Positions 32,866 through 41,478 of a stretch of 64,000 nucleotides of DNA are shown piece by piece. The notes below the pieces were generated by a model. It had not been told where the DNA came from and did not search any database. It worked only from the letters and a program-made list of their open reading frames with translations. Source of the DNA: Roseibium sp. MMSF_3544 (GTDB lineage: Bacteria; Pseudomonadota; Alphaproteobacteria; Rhizobiales; Stappiaceae); the NCBI RefSeq assembly GCF_030732845.1, contig NZ_JASHKA010000002.1, forward strand, positions 372,001 to 436,000, written 5' to 3'. The translations under genes and the position numbers were made by a program. Every line of letters starts with the position of its first letter. Position 1 is the stretch's first letter.

Positions 32866-34317
32866 ATGTTCTGTCTGAACACGAAAACATTTCTGGTTTC
32901 CACCACGGCGCTTTTGGCGATCGTAGCCGCTGAGGCCGGCGAGTTGCCAACGCCGCTGAAAGATACCGACTATCTTAACAACGGAGCCCATGACGCAGCC
33001 GTGGTGGAACTTGGCCGGATGCTGTTTTTCGACCCGGTCCTGTCAGGCAACCGCAACATCTCGTGCGGCACCTGCCACGATCCGAGCCGGGGGACGGGTG
33101 ATGATCTGGCGCTGTCGATCGGCGAGGGTGGCAAGGGGTTCGGACCCGAACGCCGGACGAGCTCCGCCGGCGTCACCGGCCGCGTGCCGCGAAATGCGCA
33201 GCCGCTCTACAACATCGGCGCGCGCTCCTACAGGGCCTTCTTTCACGATGGCCGCCTTGAACCCGATCCGGACGGTGTTTTTAAAAGTGGGTTCTGGAGC
33301 CCGGCGCGCGAACATCTGCCGGACGGCCTCGACAGCCCGCTTGCGGCCCAGGCGATGTTTCCCGTTCTTTCGCCTGTCGAAATGGCAGGACAAAAGGGTG
33401 AGAACCCCGTGGCAACCGCCGTCGCGGAGGACCGGCCGGCCGATGCGTGGGAGCTTTTGGCGCAGCGACTCGCCGAGATTGGCGAATATCGTGAGATGTT
33501 TCACGACGCCTTCGGTTCCGGCGAGATCACATTCGTACAGGCGGCAAACGCACTTGCGGCCTTTCAGGCGGTTGCTTTCCGATCAAACGGCAGCCCGTTT
33601 GAACAGACCCTGCGCGACGGTGACTTTGCCAGGTTGAGCAGGGATGTCTGGTCCGGTATCGAACTCTTCTATGGCCGGGCGGGCTGCGATGACTGCCATT
33701 CAGGCCCGCTCATGACCGACCACGGCTTTCACGCGATCGCGATGCCGCAAACCGGTCCGGGAAAGGGTCACGGCAGTGACACAAGCTACTGGCGCGCAAG
33801 CGGTTTCATGGACCGGCTAGAGGATGAGGGGCGCTTTCGCGTCACCTTTGAAAAGGAAGACCTTTTCGCCTTCCGGACGCCATCTCTCTTGAATGTTGCG
33901 CTGACGGGACCGTGGGGCCATTCGGGCGCTTATGACACTCTGGAAGCTGTTGTCCGCCATCATCTCGACCCGGAAACCTCACTTCATACGTATGGCTCGT
34001 CAGAGCTGCCGGAGCTGGGTGACGTCATCGAGCAGACCGGCAAGGGGTCACAGCTGATCTTCAGGCCGCTCAATCCGGCCCGCCGGAACGCTTTCGATCG
34101 TCGCGACACCTGGGTTCAGTCCAACGACCGCCTCAGAAACCGTATCGCCGGCGCAAACGATCTTGGAATCGTCGATCTCAGTGACAGGGAGGTCGCCCAA
34201 TTGGTCGCCTTTCTGGAAAGCCTGACCGATCCGGCCATGCGGGAGCGAAGCGATCTGGTTCCGGCTCGGGTTCCGTCCGGTTTGACACCGCAACCCCCGC
34301 CCAACCACGGCCAATAA
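32866..34317 (+). CDS. di-haem cytochrome c peroxidase family protein (MauG/CcpA-like)
   Basis: This 483-residue periplasmic protein has a signal peptide (about 1-24). It has two covalent haem motifs: C67-GT-C70-H71 near the N-terminus (ISCGTCHDPSRG) and C274-DD-C277-H278 (AGCDDCHSGP). Other family segments include RNAQPLYNIGARSYRAFFHDGR and RTPSLLNVALTGPWGHSGAYDTLEAVVRHH. Members reduce peroxide with c-type cytochromes or, like MauG, oxidise a partner protein. Clustering with a methyltransferase and two exported unknowns hints at a specialised substrate rather than general peroxide defence. ATG at 32866 after GAAGGAG. Confidence 0.9.
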   Translation: MFCLNTKTFLVSTTALLAIVAAEAGELPTPLKDTDYLNNGAHDAAVVELGRMLFFDPVLSGNRNISCGTCHDPSRGTGDDLALSIGEGGKGFGPERRTSSAGVTGRVPRNAQPLYNIGARSYRAFFHDGRLEPDPDGVFKSGFWSPAREHLPDGLDSPLAAQAMFPVLSPVEMAGQKGENPVATAVAEDRPADAWELLAQRLAEIGEYREMFHDAFGSGEITFVQAANALAAFQAVAFRSNGSPFEQTLRDGDFARLSRDVWSGIELFYGRAGCDDCHSGPLMTDHGFHAIAMPQTGPGKGHGSDTSYWRASGFMDRLEDEGRFRVTFEKEDLFAFRTPSLLNVALTGPWGHSGAYDTLEAVVRHHLDPETSLHTYGSSELPELGDVIEQTGKGSQLIFRPLNPARRNAFDRRDTWVQSNDRLRNRIAGANDLGIVDLSDREVAQLVAFLESLTDPAMRERSDLVPARVPSGLTPQPPPNHGQ

Positions 34318-34452
34318 CGAAACCCTCGAAACACTGTTCCGGTGCTCCGTGCAGGAACACCGGACCTTGTCCGGCCCGCGAAAATGCAGGCCACCACGCC
34401 CCGGACACAAAGGTTCGTCCGGGCGCCCAAACCAAACCTGAAAGGAAATCAC

Positions 34453-35184
34453 ATGAGACGTACACTTTTGGCAATGTCACTTGCCCTTTCAACCGTGCTG
34501 CCCTCGGCGGCCGACGATGCCGTTCAAATGGTCTCGGCCGATGCCGGATATGACATGGACGAAGGCATGACGCTGGCCTTCATTTTCCACATCGATGAAA
34601 AACTGGCCGAGCAGGATGTATTCTTCGAGAAGGTTGCCGGATCGGGCGAAGTTTTTCGTCCCACCGGTGCAACGCGCGACATGGATGCGCCCCTTTACGC
34701 GCCTGCTGATGCCGTTCCGCACACGCCCCTTCAGACCGAGAACACGGGTCCCTGGCCTAAGGGCAAGAAACTCGGCATCACACTGGGTGAGTGGTTCGAG
34801 GCCAAGGGAACCGGACACTACACCTGTGCGAACGGCAGGGGCGTTGTGAATCTCAATTTTGAAAACCTTGTCCCGAACGGCCTCTACACCGTCTGGCATG
34901 ATTTTGCGATCTGGCCGCCGACCGAGCCTTTTCTCGGGTTTTACGACACGCCGCTCGGGTCCAGGGACGGGACCGAGAATGTCTTCACGGCCGACGAAAA
35001 CGGGAATGCAAAATTCTTTCGAGTCATCACACCCTGTCTCCAGTTGACCGGCGAGCAGCTGATCTCCGAATTGGCGATCGCCTGGCACAGCGACGGCAAA
35101 ACACACGGCCCGATGACGGGGGAATTCTCCACTCAGACCCACGTGCACATGTATGTTCCGCTGCCCAAGCGGACGGGTCTTTGA
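34453..35184 (+). CDS. exported protein of unknown function behind the peroxidase
   Basis: This 243-residue protein has a signal peptide (MRRTLLAMSLALSTVLPSAA, about 1-21). The mature part is beta-rich with repeated aromatic/acidic stretches (GMTLAFIFHIDEKL, GHYTCANGRGVVNLNFENLVPNGLYTVWHDFAIWPP, QTHVHMYVPLP) and two Cys (about 123 and 200), compatible with a secreted beta-sandwich. No family was recognised. AAAGGAAA precedes the ATG at 34453. It is 135 bp behind the peroxidase and co-directional, so it could be its target or a structural partner (inference). Confidence 0.65.
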   Translation: MRRTLLAMSLALSTVLPSAADDAVQMVSADAGYDMDEGMTLAFIFHIDEKLAEQDVFFEKVAGSGEVFRPTGATRDMDAPLYAPADAVPHTPLQTENTGPWPKGKKLGITLGEWFEAKGTGHYTCANGRGVVNLNFENLVPNGLYTVWHDFAIWPPTEPFLGFYDTPLGSRDGTENVFTADENGNAKFFRVITPCLQLTGEQLISELAIAWHSDGKTHGPMTGEFSTQTHVHMYVPLPKRTGL

Positions 35185-35279
35185 ACCTTGCGGGACTGGT
35201 CCGGCGCGCATGATCGGATCTATTCTGACCAAGAGAGCGGCCGTTTCTTTAGCGGCCGCGACGCCCCAGGGAGGGTTTG

Positions 35280-35777
35280 ATGAATTACAAATTACGCCAC
35301 GCCGAACCCGTGGACGCACCTCAGCTGCACGCAATTTTGACGAGCCCTCACGTTGTCCTCGGGTCGATGCGGTTGCCCTATATGCGGCTCAAGAACACTG
35401 AAGACCGGTTGGCCGCCGATCCGAACCTGGTGCAGATCGTTGCAGAGAGCGATGGGGAGGTCATTGGTTTCGCGGAGCTTGTCCTGCATCAAAACATCCC
35501 GCGTGCGGCCCATGCGGCAGAGCTCAACATGGTCGTGACCCACGGCGAGCGGCAAGGACAGGGCATTGCCCGCGCCATGATCGAAGAGGTGATCCGGCTG
35601 TGTGACGGTTTTTACCGGATCAGGCGCTTAAGCCTGATTGTCTGGGTGGACAACACGCGCGCCATCGAACTCTACCGCCAACTCGGCTTTGAAGAGGAAG
35701 GCCGCTTGCGCGACTATGTTCGGACCGAGGAAGGCTACTGCGATGCCCTGCAGATGGCACGGATTGCGTCCAAATGA
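35280..35777 (+). CDS. GNAT family N-acetyltransferase
   Basis: This 165-residue acetyl-CoA enzyme of the GNAT (RimI/PhnO-like) fold begins YKLRHAEPVDAPQLHAIL and has the acetyl-CoA-binding loop V-x2-G-x2-QGIARAM (VVTHGERQGQGIARAMIEEV). It ends with IELYRQLGFEEEGRLRDYVR, typical of aminoacyl/peptide or spermidine-type GNATs (SpeG/YjcF-like). The substrate is unknown. The ATG at 35280 follows GGGAGG; the TTG three bases upstream is ignored. Confidence 0.85.
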   Translation: MNYKLRHAEPVDAPQLHAILTSPHVVLGSMRLPYMRLKNTEDRLAADPNLVQIVAESDGEVIGFAELVLHQNIPRAAHAAELNMVVTHGERQGQGIARAMIEEVIRLCDGFYRIRRLSLIVWVDNTRAIELYRQLGFEEEGRLRDYVRTEEGYCDALQMARIASK

Positions 35778-35835
35778 CTTTGTCCGCGGACGCACGACAT
35801 CGCCTTTCACACATCCGCCCCAAAGGCTTCGTGGC

Positions 35836-37254
35836 TCACCGTGGTTGGTGTTCCATCGCGGGAAAACCCTCTCCCAGGTCCCAGAACAGACCCGTCATCA
35901 TCTGAAGGCCCTCCTTCATCAGGTGCGGCAGGACGTGTTCGTCCGGAGCATGTTGTGAGCAGCCGGTATAGCTGTGCGGAACCCAGATCGTCGGCATGCC
36001 GATGATGTTGAGAAAGATGTCATTCGGCAACGAGCCGCCGGCATTGGGGATGATCGTGACCGCTTTGCCCGTGGTCTTCTCGATCGATCTGACTGCCCAA
36101 TCGACCGCAGGATGTTCAGGGTCGAGGCGCGAGGCGCGCAGCATCGACATGCGGGCCGGTTCGACCGTAATGCCGCTGAAACCCTCGTCTTCAAGATGCT
36201 GGCGGATCAGCGGCAGGAAAGTATCGGGATCGGTGTCGACCACAAACCGGATCTGACAGATGGCCTCCGCGAAGGGCGGGACCGCGTTCTGCGGTCTCTC
36301 GGGGTCGCCGGTAATGAAGGACAACACCTCGAAGGTGTTCCAGCCGAAGACCTTTTCAGCCCCGCTCAGGCCCGGCTCACCCCACCAGGGGTCGATGTCC
36401 GGATCGTCCGCGCCGGACGTGACCGTGACCTTGGCAAGGGCATCGCGCACTGACGGTTTGATGCTGTCTGGCTTGAGACCCGGATGCAGGATTTCGCCGG
36501 TCCGGCTTACAAGCGTCGTGAGCGCGTGCATGAGCACGATTGCCGGATTGGCCAGCAAACCGCCCCAGTTGCCGGAATGGTGGCCGCCCTCACGGTAGTC
36601 CAGCCGGAAGCGAAGGTTCAACCCGCCGCGCGTGCCGAGTTTTATGTCCGGTCCGTCGGTCGAAAAACGTGGACCGTCCGAGGCGATCAGCAGGTCTGCT
36701 GCGAGCATTTCGCGGTTTTCGCGGCAGAACTCGGCAAGCCCGGGAGACCCCATCTCTTCGGCAGTTTCGATCAGGAACGTGACGTTGTAGCCAAGGCTGC
36801 CCCGCGCTTCGAGGACATGGCGCATGGCTTCCATGTTGATGGCATGCTGCGCCTTGTTGTCCGCAGTCCCCCGGCCGTACCAGCGTTCGCCGCTTGGTGT
36901 CTGGGCGACCGAAAGGATCCAAGGATCGCGCCCGTCGCTCCATCTGCCGTCCTCGCCGGGGACGGTGTCGCCATGACCATAGCAAAAGAGAGTGGGCAGG
37001 GCAGGATCCTCGACCCGCTTGGCCACCAGGAAGGGTGCCCGTTCGAGCAGTTGATTGGGGTGCAGGTCGACGGAGAACCCCGTCGCTTCGAAGCGTGACC
37101 GCATCAGTTCGTCCAGATAGCGCCGCAGCTCTTTCTGGTACTGTTCCTCGCGGCTGGATGTCCGGACCGCAACCCGCTCAGCCAATTCGGTCCGGAATTC
37201 CCCAGCGTCGTAATACCTGGTGACAGCTTTGATAGCCGCCTCACGCGTCGCCAT
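35836..37254 (-). CDS. M20-family metallopeptidase (dipeptidase/ArgE-like)
   Basis: This 472-residue cytoplasmic zinc hydrolase has the M20 motifs: YGHGDTVPGEDGRW (H-x-D), GRGTADNKAQH (bridging Asp), ETAEEMGSPG (catalytic Glu pair), HHSGNWGG in the dimerisation domain, and a C-terminal GCSQHAPDEH (metal His). Members of this size act on dipeptides or N-acyl amino acids. The ATG at 37254 (MATREAAIKAVTR) follows GGAGG by 9 bases; a frame extending 27 codons further upstream lacks a ribosome site. It stands divergent from the ycaO operon; a functional link is possible but unproven. Confidence 0.88.
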   Translation of the reverse strand: MATREAAIKAVTRYYDAGEFRTELAERVAVRTSSREEQYQKELRRYLDELMRSRFEATGFSVDLHPNQLLERAPFLVAKRVEDPALPTLFCYGHGDTVPGEDGRWSDGRDPWILSVAQTPSGERWYGRGTADNKAQHAINMEAMRHVLEARGSLGYNVTFLIETAEEMGSPGLAEFCRENREMLAADLLIASDGPRFSTDGPDIKLGTRGGLNLRFRLDYREGGHHSGNWGGLLANPAIVLMHALTTLVSRTGEILHPGLKPDSIKPSVRDALAKVTVTSGADDPDIDPWWGEPGLSGAEKVFGWNTFEVLSFITGDPERPQNAVPPFAEAICQIRFVVDTDPDTFLPLIRQHLEDEGFSGITVEPARMSMLRASRLDPEHPAVDWAVRSIEKTTGKAVTIIPNAGGSLPNDIFLNIIGMPTIWVPHSYTGCSQHAPDEHVLPHLMKEGLQMMTGLFWDLGEGFPAMEHQPR

Positions 37255-37570
37255 AATCGATTTGCCTCCGGAACACTCTTGTTTTCGTATTGTCTTTTCG
37301 GAAGAGAAAACTAGCAGTTTCGGGCGTTTGGCCAAGGGGGGCTTCGCGCGACAGCCTTTGGGTACAGGTTTGCCGCATTCATTCTGAGATTATTACCCGA
37401 CTAACTTAAAGTTCGTACGTTTCTGCCCTAAGGGTCGGTTCGATAATGCCGTAGGGGTAAAGGCTTAAGCCTAAGATCATGGATAGGAAATTTTCCAATT
37501 AAACAAGCGGATTGCTGCGAAGAATCGAACGTTGCAGCTGCGTCACTCTTCAACTCTGGCGATATTCAAC
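37255..37570. other. divergent intergenic region between M20 gene and ycaO
   Basis: About 316 bp, AT-richer than the genes. It includes a perfect 12-bp palindrome AGGCTTAAGCCT at 37461-37472 and a near-dyad AACTTAAAGTT around 37403. No precursor-peptide frame with a ribosome site was found here, which matters because such peptides often precede YcaO genes. Confidence 0.5.
37461..37472. promoter_or_regulatory. palindrome upstream of the ycaO operon
   Basis: AGGCTTAAGCCT, a perfect 12-bp dyad about 100 bp before the ycaO promoter candidate. It may be an operator; no cognate regulator is visible nearby. Confidence 0.35.
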
Positions 37571-37599
37571 TTGAAGTTTATCTGCGGGCTCGGCATACT
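37571..37599 (+). promoter_or_regulatory. candidate sigma-70 promoter of ycaO-tfuA operon
   Basis: TTGAAG (37571-37576), a 17-bp spacer and CATACT (37594-37599) form a plausible -35/-10 pair 21 bp before the ycaO ATG. Confidence 0.45.
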
Positions 37600-37620
37600 A
37601 GTTTGCGATCGGGGGGTCGA

Positions 37621-38838
37621 ATGGCGAGTGATAGTCTCAATTTCGCGACGCTTTCAATGGAGGGAAATCCGTCCATTGCCACCGATTGCTTCGCGGAAAA
37701 GCGCTTGCCCAAGGGATTTCTTCAAGGAACTCATCGCACGCATAGTCCCGAACATCTCCTGTCTGCACTGCAGGGTGATCTGAAGCAATTCGGAATTACG
37801 AGGGTCAGCAGATTGACGGGGCTCGACCGGATCGGCGTCGAAGTCTTCGCAGCCGTTCGGCCGAATGCACGCGGGCTCTCGGTGGCGCAAGGTAAAGGAT
37901 GTACACGGGAAGCTGCAGAACTGTCTGGCATCATGGAAGCGATAGAGCTCTCGCATGCTGAGAACCCTTGCGTACCCCTTACATTCGGGACACGCGACCG
38001 GACGCCATTCGCTCTGGATCGAGCCGTGCTGGACAGTCTTTTGGGGCGCCCGCTTGGCGATGCGTCTATTTTTTGGAGCACCGGTACCAATCTGAGTTCC
38101 GGTGAGCCTGTCGCCGTTCCTTTCGATCTCGTGCACACTTGCTTCACGGACGATGCTCATGTGCGCGGCGTAAAATTTCCCGTTTCGACAAATGGACTTG
38201 CTTCTGGAGCCAGCAGGACCGAAGCACTGATCCACGCGCTTTGCGAAGTCGTCGAGCGGCACGACACGGCCATGCTGGCAAGATCCTTTCCCGAGGAACG
38301 CACTGCACGCATTCTGGATCTGGAGAGCGTGGATGATCCAGTAGCGGCGCGCCTACTTGAACAGTTCAAAAATGCGGATATTGCGGTGCGTGTTTGGGAC
38401 GCGACGGGCGCGATAGGTATTGCAAGTTGTGTCGCAGCCATTGCCGATCTGCGCGACGCTGCAATTCCGCCCGGGTTCGGAGCCGGCTGCCATGCGAGCC
38501 GGTCCGTCGCCCTCTGTCGCGCGCTGACCGAGGCCGCGCAAGCGCGGCTGACGCGGATTTCAGGCGCCCGTGACGACCTTCAGGTCTCGCAATTCGGCAA
38601 GGCGGAGGGCATCAGGGCACGCTGGCTGACGGAGCCGGTTGAAGCCCGGCAAAGGTCTTTCGCGGAGCTTCCCGATCTCTCGACAGATCGGCTGGACAGC
38701 GATCTCCAGATGCTCGTTACCGCCGTCGACGAAGCTGGTCATCGACCCGTTGTCGGTGTCGATCTTTCCGATGATCCGAGTTTCTCGGTGGTCCGAGTCA
38801 TTGTCCCAGGGCTCCTTGGCTACGAGGTTGCGCAATGA
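37621..38838 (+). CDS. ycaO: YcaO-domain ATP-dependent backbone-modifying enzyme
   Basis: This 405-residue YcaO protein activates a peptide backbone amide with ATP for heterocycle or thioamide formation. The nucleotide/metal motifs are present: GKGCTREAAELSGIMEAIE (91-109) and SRTEALIHALCEVVERHD (E201, E209, E212), then ASRSVALCRALTEAAQAR. The C-terminus (PGLLGYEVAQ) lacks the PxPxP ending typical of azoline-forming YcaO proteins, and no E1/ocin-ThiF partner is nearby. A TfuA gene overlaps the stop by 4 bp, pointing to the TfuA-dependent class (thioamidation, as in methyl-coenzyme M reductase or thioviridamide-type peptides, or trifolitoxin). ATG at 37621 after GGGGGG. Confidence 0.9.
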   Translation: MASDSLNFATLSMEGNPSIATDCFAEKRLPKGFLQGTHRTHSPEHLLSALQGDLKQFGITRVSRLTGLDRIGVEVFAAVRPNARGLSVAQGKGCTREAAELSGIMEAIELSHAENPCVPLTFGTRDRTPFALDRAVLDSLLGRPLGDASIFWSTGTNLSSGEPVAVPFDLVHTCFTDDAHVRGVKFPVSTNGLASGASRTEALIHALCEVVERHDTAMLARSFPEERTARILDLESVDDPVAARLLEQFKNADIAVRVWDATGAIGIASCVAAIADLRDAAIPPGFGAGCHASRSVALCRALTEAAQARLTRISGARDDLQVSQFGKAEGIRARWLTEPVEARQRSFAELPDLSTDRLDSDLQMLVTAVDEAGHRPVVGVDLSDDPSFSVVRVIVPGLLGYEVAQ

Positions 38839-40133
38839 AGGTTGTGTTGTTCATCGGGCCAAGTCTGCCGGAGGAAATACAACTGCCCGATGGCGTCGAA
38901 CTGCGTCCGCCCGCAGCGGCCGGAGATGTTTTTAGGGCCGTGCGCCGCGGTGCGAACCTCATCGCGCTCGTCGATGCCCGGTTCCAGGACTTCCAGACCG
39001 TGCAGCACAAGGAAATACTCTATGCGCTGGAGCAGGGTGTTCACGTTTGGGGTGCAGCCAGCATGGGGGCTCTTCGTGCCGTAGAGTGCGACACATTCGG
39101 CATGCTGGGATTCGGCAAAATTTATCGGGACTACAGAGATGGCGTTCTCGTCGATGACCACGAAGTCGCCGTACAGCACGGGCCTGAGGAACTCGGATAC
39201 CCGGCGCTGAACGAGCCCTTGGTCAATGTTCGCGCAACCTTGAGCGCTGCAGAAAACGCGGATCGCATATCCTCAAAAGAAATCACCGATGTCCTTAAGG
39301 TAGCTGCGAAGATCCCTTACACAAAGCTCACGTGGCCGGTGCTTTGCGATGCTGTGGAGCCAGCAACGCTCGCACTCAGGTTGCGGGAGATTTCTGAGCA
39401 AAAAGTGGATGCGAAGAAATCCGATGCGGCTGAACTCATAAATGCGCTGGGCGATGCGCTGACCTCCGGCTTGTCACCTTTCCAGCCCACCTTTGACCTG
39501 CAACGGACACATCATTGGAAAGCGCTCGAAGCACGCTACAGCACTGCTGAAGACGGATTGAGCGAAATTGAACAAGCCGTTCTGGATGAGTTGCGGCTTG
39601 ACCCGGTTCGCTATCGCAACCGGCTCTTGCGTGCATTTGCGCGCCGTGCATCGATGGTTCAGCGCCCCGAAGCAGATCTGCAACTGATCGAAGGGCTGCG
39701 TACCGATCTCGGTCTCGGCACAGCCTCCGCTTTCCATGAATGGCTGACAGCAAATGAAACGACCGAAGCGGAGCTTGGAGCGTTTCTTTCGTCAGACGAG
39801 GCGCTTGAAGAGGCGCTGGACAGGACGGCGCATGAACTTGCGCCGGCACTGCTGGACGAACTCAGAGCGGACAATCTTTTTGAGGACTATCTGGCCCGCG
39901 CCGAGGCCAAGGCGGAACTTCTCGGCGACCGGCGAATGGCTGTCCCGGCAGCTTTCGCAGATTTCGACTTGCGCGACCTTCTCGATTGGTTCTGCCAGTC
40001 CCGCAGATTGGCCTTGCCGACAGACGATGCCGATGACCTGGCTCGAAGCCTTGGTCTTTCCGACCGGACCGCGTTGCACCGGCTCCTGAGACGTGAGTTT
40101 GAGCGCGTGCGTGCCCGGGAGGATGCGGCATGA
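38835..40133 (+). CDS. tfuA: TfuA-domain protein with long C-terminal extension
   Basis: This 432-residue protein has a TfuA-like core in the first half: VVLFIGPSLPEEIQLPDGVELRPPAAAGDVFRA, LIALVDARFQDFQTVQHKEILYALEQGVHVWGAASMGALRAVE and an FGMLGFGKIYRDYRDGVL segment. TfuA partners with YcaO and is thought to supply sulfur or assist thioamide formation. The remaining roughly 230 residues are helical, charged and unrecognised; they could bind the substrate peptide. The start overlaps the ycaO stop (ATGA) and its stop overlaps the protease start, so all three are translationally coupled. The domain call is strong; the reaction is inferred from the family. Confidence 0.85.
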   Translation: MKVVLFIGPSLPEEIQLPDGVELRPPAAAGDVFRAVRRGANLIALVDARFQDFQTVQHKEILYALEQGVHVWGAASMGALRAVECDTFGMLGFGKIYRDYRDGVLVDDHEVAVQHGPEELGYPALNEPLVNVRATLSAAENADRISSKEITDVLKVAAKIPYTKLTWPVLCDAVEPATLALRLREISEQKVDAKKSDAAELINALGDALTSGLSPFQPTFDLQRTHHWKALEARYSTAEDGLSEIEQAVLDELRLDPVRYRNRLLRAFARRASMVQRPEADLQLIEGLRTDLGLGTASAFHEWLTANETTEAELGAFLSSDEALEEALDRTAHELAPALLDELRADNLFEDYLARAEAKAELLGDRRMAVPAAFADFDLRDLLDWFCQSRRLALPTDDADDLARSLGLSDRTALHRLLRREFERVRAREDAA

Positions 40134-41422
40134 GACCGGGTCGCGGACAAAGGGGCGGCACACGCTTTCGTCTTTATACGCATCCACCGCTTGATGGTAA
40201 GCCGGGACGGCTGGTGACCGTCAGGGTCTCGAGTCCTGTAGGCAGTCTTGGTCCGGGGCCGTCCGATCACCGGATGTATGCAATCAATCCGATCGGCAAG
40301 GAAATGCCCTACGGCCTGATCCCAGGCCCGATCGGAGACACACTCTATCTGCCGCCTTGGGATGGACCTGTTGTGCCACCACCGAGCCCGGGGCCTGACG
40401 GGCACTTCGATCATATCGCGCCAGACGACCCCGCTTTCGAAGCCGTGCATTTGTTCGGTGCCGTGCGCTTTACGTTAGATGTCTGGGAGTCGTATCTCGG
40501 CGAGGAAATTCCCTGGCATTTCCAGACTGACTACGAGCGCCTTGAATTGTCGATGATCGAAACCTGGGCAAACGCTCATATGGGGTACGGCTACCTGGAA
40601 ACGGGGGCACGGGCCGATCAGACTGGGCAACTGATACCTTACGCGCTGAATTTCGATATCATCGCGCACGAGATCGGCCACGCCATTTTGGTCGCCATGA
40701 CCGGCCCGTTCGTCCCGGGAACGGTTCCGGAAGCCTTCGAGGCCTTTCACGAAATGTCTTCCGACTGGGTGGCGCTGATCGCGTCACTGCATTTTGACAG
40801 CGTCATCGATGAGCTTCTTGAAAACACCAGCGGCAATCTCGACACGTTCAACCGGTTCAGCCGGTTCGGTGAGGTCTCGTCCTCGGCGCAAATCCGTCTC
40901 GCCAACAACAACCGGACCCTGGATGAATTCACCGACGGCTGGGAAAACGAACACCAGCTGGCCCAGCCTCTGATCGGAGCCTTTTTTGACATCTTCGTTG
41001 ACGTCTATCACGAGATCCTACTCGATATGGGCGCCGTGCCGCCTGCATTGGAAGAGCTTGCCGACCGCGCCGAACGCGACGCCGGTCTCCGACCACATGT
41101 CCAGCGTGGCTTCGACCGTGCCTACGAACGGGCGCCCGACGCCTTCAGGGAAGCGTTGATTGAGGTCCGTGACCTCTCGGCCGAATACCTGATTGGAATC
41201 TGGGAACGTATCGAAAAGGAAACCTTCAACTTCGAAGACGTCCGCCGGATCGCGATCAGTATCGATCGGGAGCAGACAGGTGGAAGACTTCTACGGCTCC
41301 TCGACAACAGTTTTGGGTTTCGCAGGATCGGGCAGAGCCGGGTCGGCAGGAGGCTGCGGCCACCCGATGAAAACAGTCATGCGTATTCGGCGAGGATGTT
41401 GGTGCCAGTGCCTGCAGATTGA
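40130..41422 (+). CDS. HExxH zinc metalloprotease in the ycaO-tfuA operon
   Basis: This 430-residue protein has the gluzincin zinc motif H180-EIG-H184 (DIIAHEIGHAIL) and a downstream Glu in FHEMSSDW (E208), like the thermolysin/fungalysin clans' third ligand. No signal peptide or transmembrane helix is visible, so it should act in the cytoplasm. The N-terminal third is Pro/Gly-rich. Its ATG overlaps the tfuA stop by 4 bp, which makes co-expression certain and a role in the same pathway likely, for example leader-peptide removal or processing of the product. The C-terminus ends SARMLVPVPAD, with no recognised domain. The specific peptidase family was not determined. Confidence 0.75.
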   Translation: MRPGRGQRGGTRFRLYTHPPLDGKPGRLVTVRVSSPVGSLGPGPSDHRMYAINPIGKEMPYGLIPGPIGDTLYLPPWDGPVVPPPSPGPDGHFDHIAPDDPAFEAVHLFGAVRFTLDVWESYLGEEIPWHFQTDYERLELSMIETWANAHMGYGYLETGARADQTGQLIPYALNFDIIAHEIGHAILVAMTGPFVPGTVPEAFEAFHEMSSDWVALIASLHFDSVIDELLENTSGNLDTFNRFSRFGEVSSSAQIRLANNNRTLDEFTDGWENEHQLAQPLIGAFFDIFVDVYHEILLDMGAVPPALEELADRAERDAGLRPHVQRGFDRAYERAPDAFREALIEVRDLSAEYLIGIWERIEKETFNFEDVRRIAISIDREQTGGRLLRLLDNSFGFRRIGQSRVGRRLRPPDENSHAYSARMLVPVPAD

Positions 41423-41478
41423 CCTGACACGCAAGAACAATTCACTGCACTCAAAAACACATTGTATGGAGGTATCAA

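Noticed and set aside
37381..37620. Search for a short RiPP precursor gene upstream of ycaO
   Set aside because: Only a 7-codon frame (37481) was seen, with no ribosome site and no core-like sequence.
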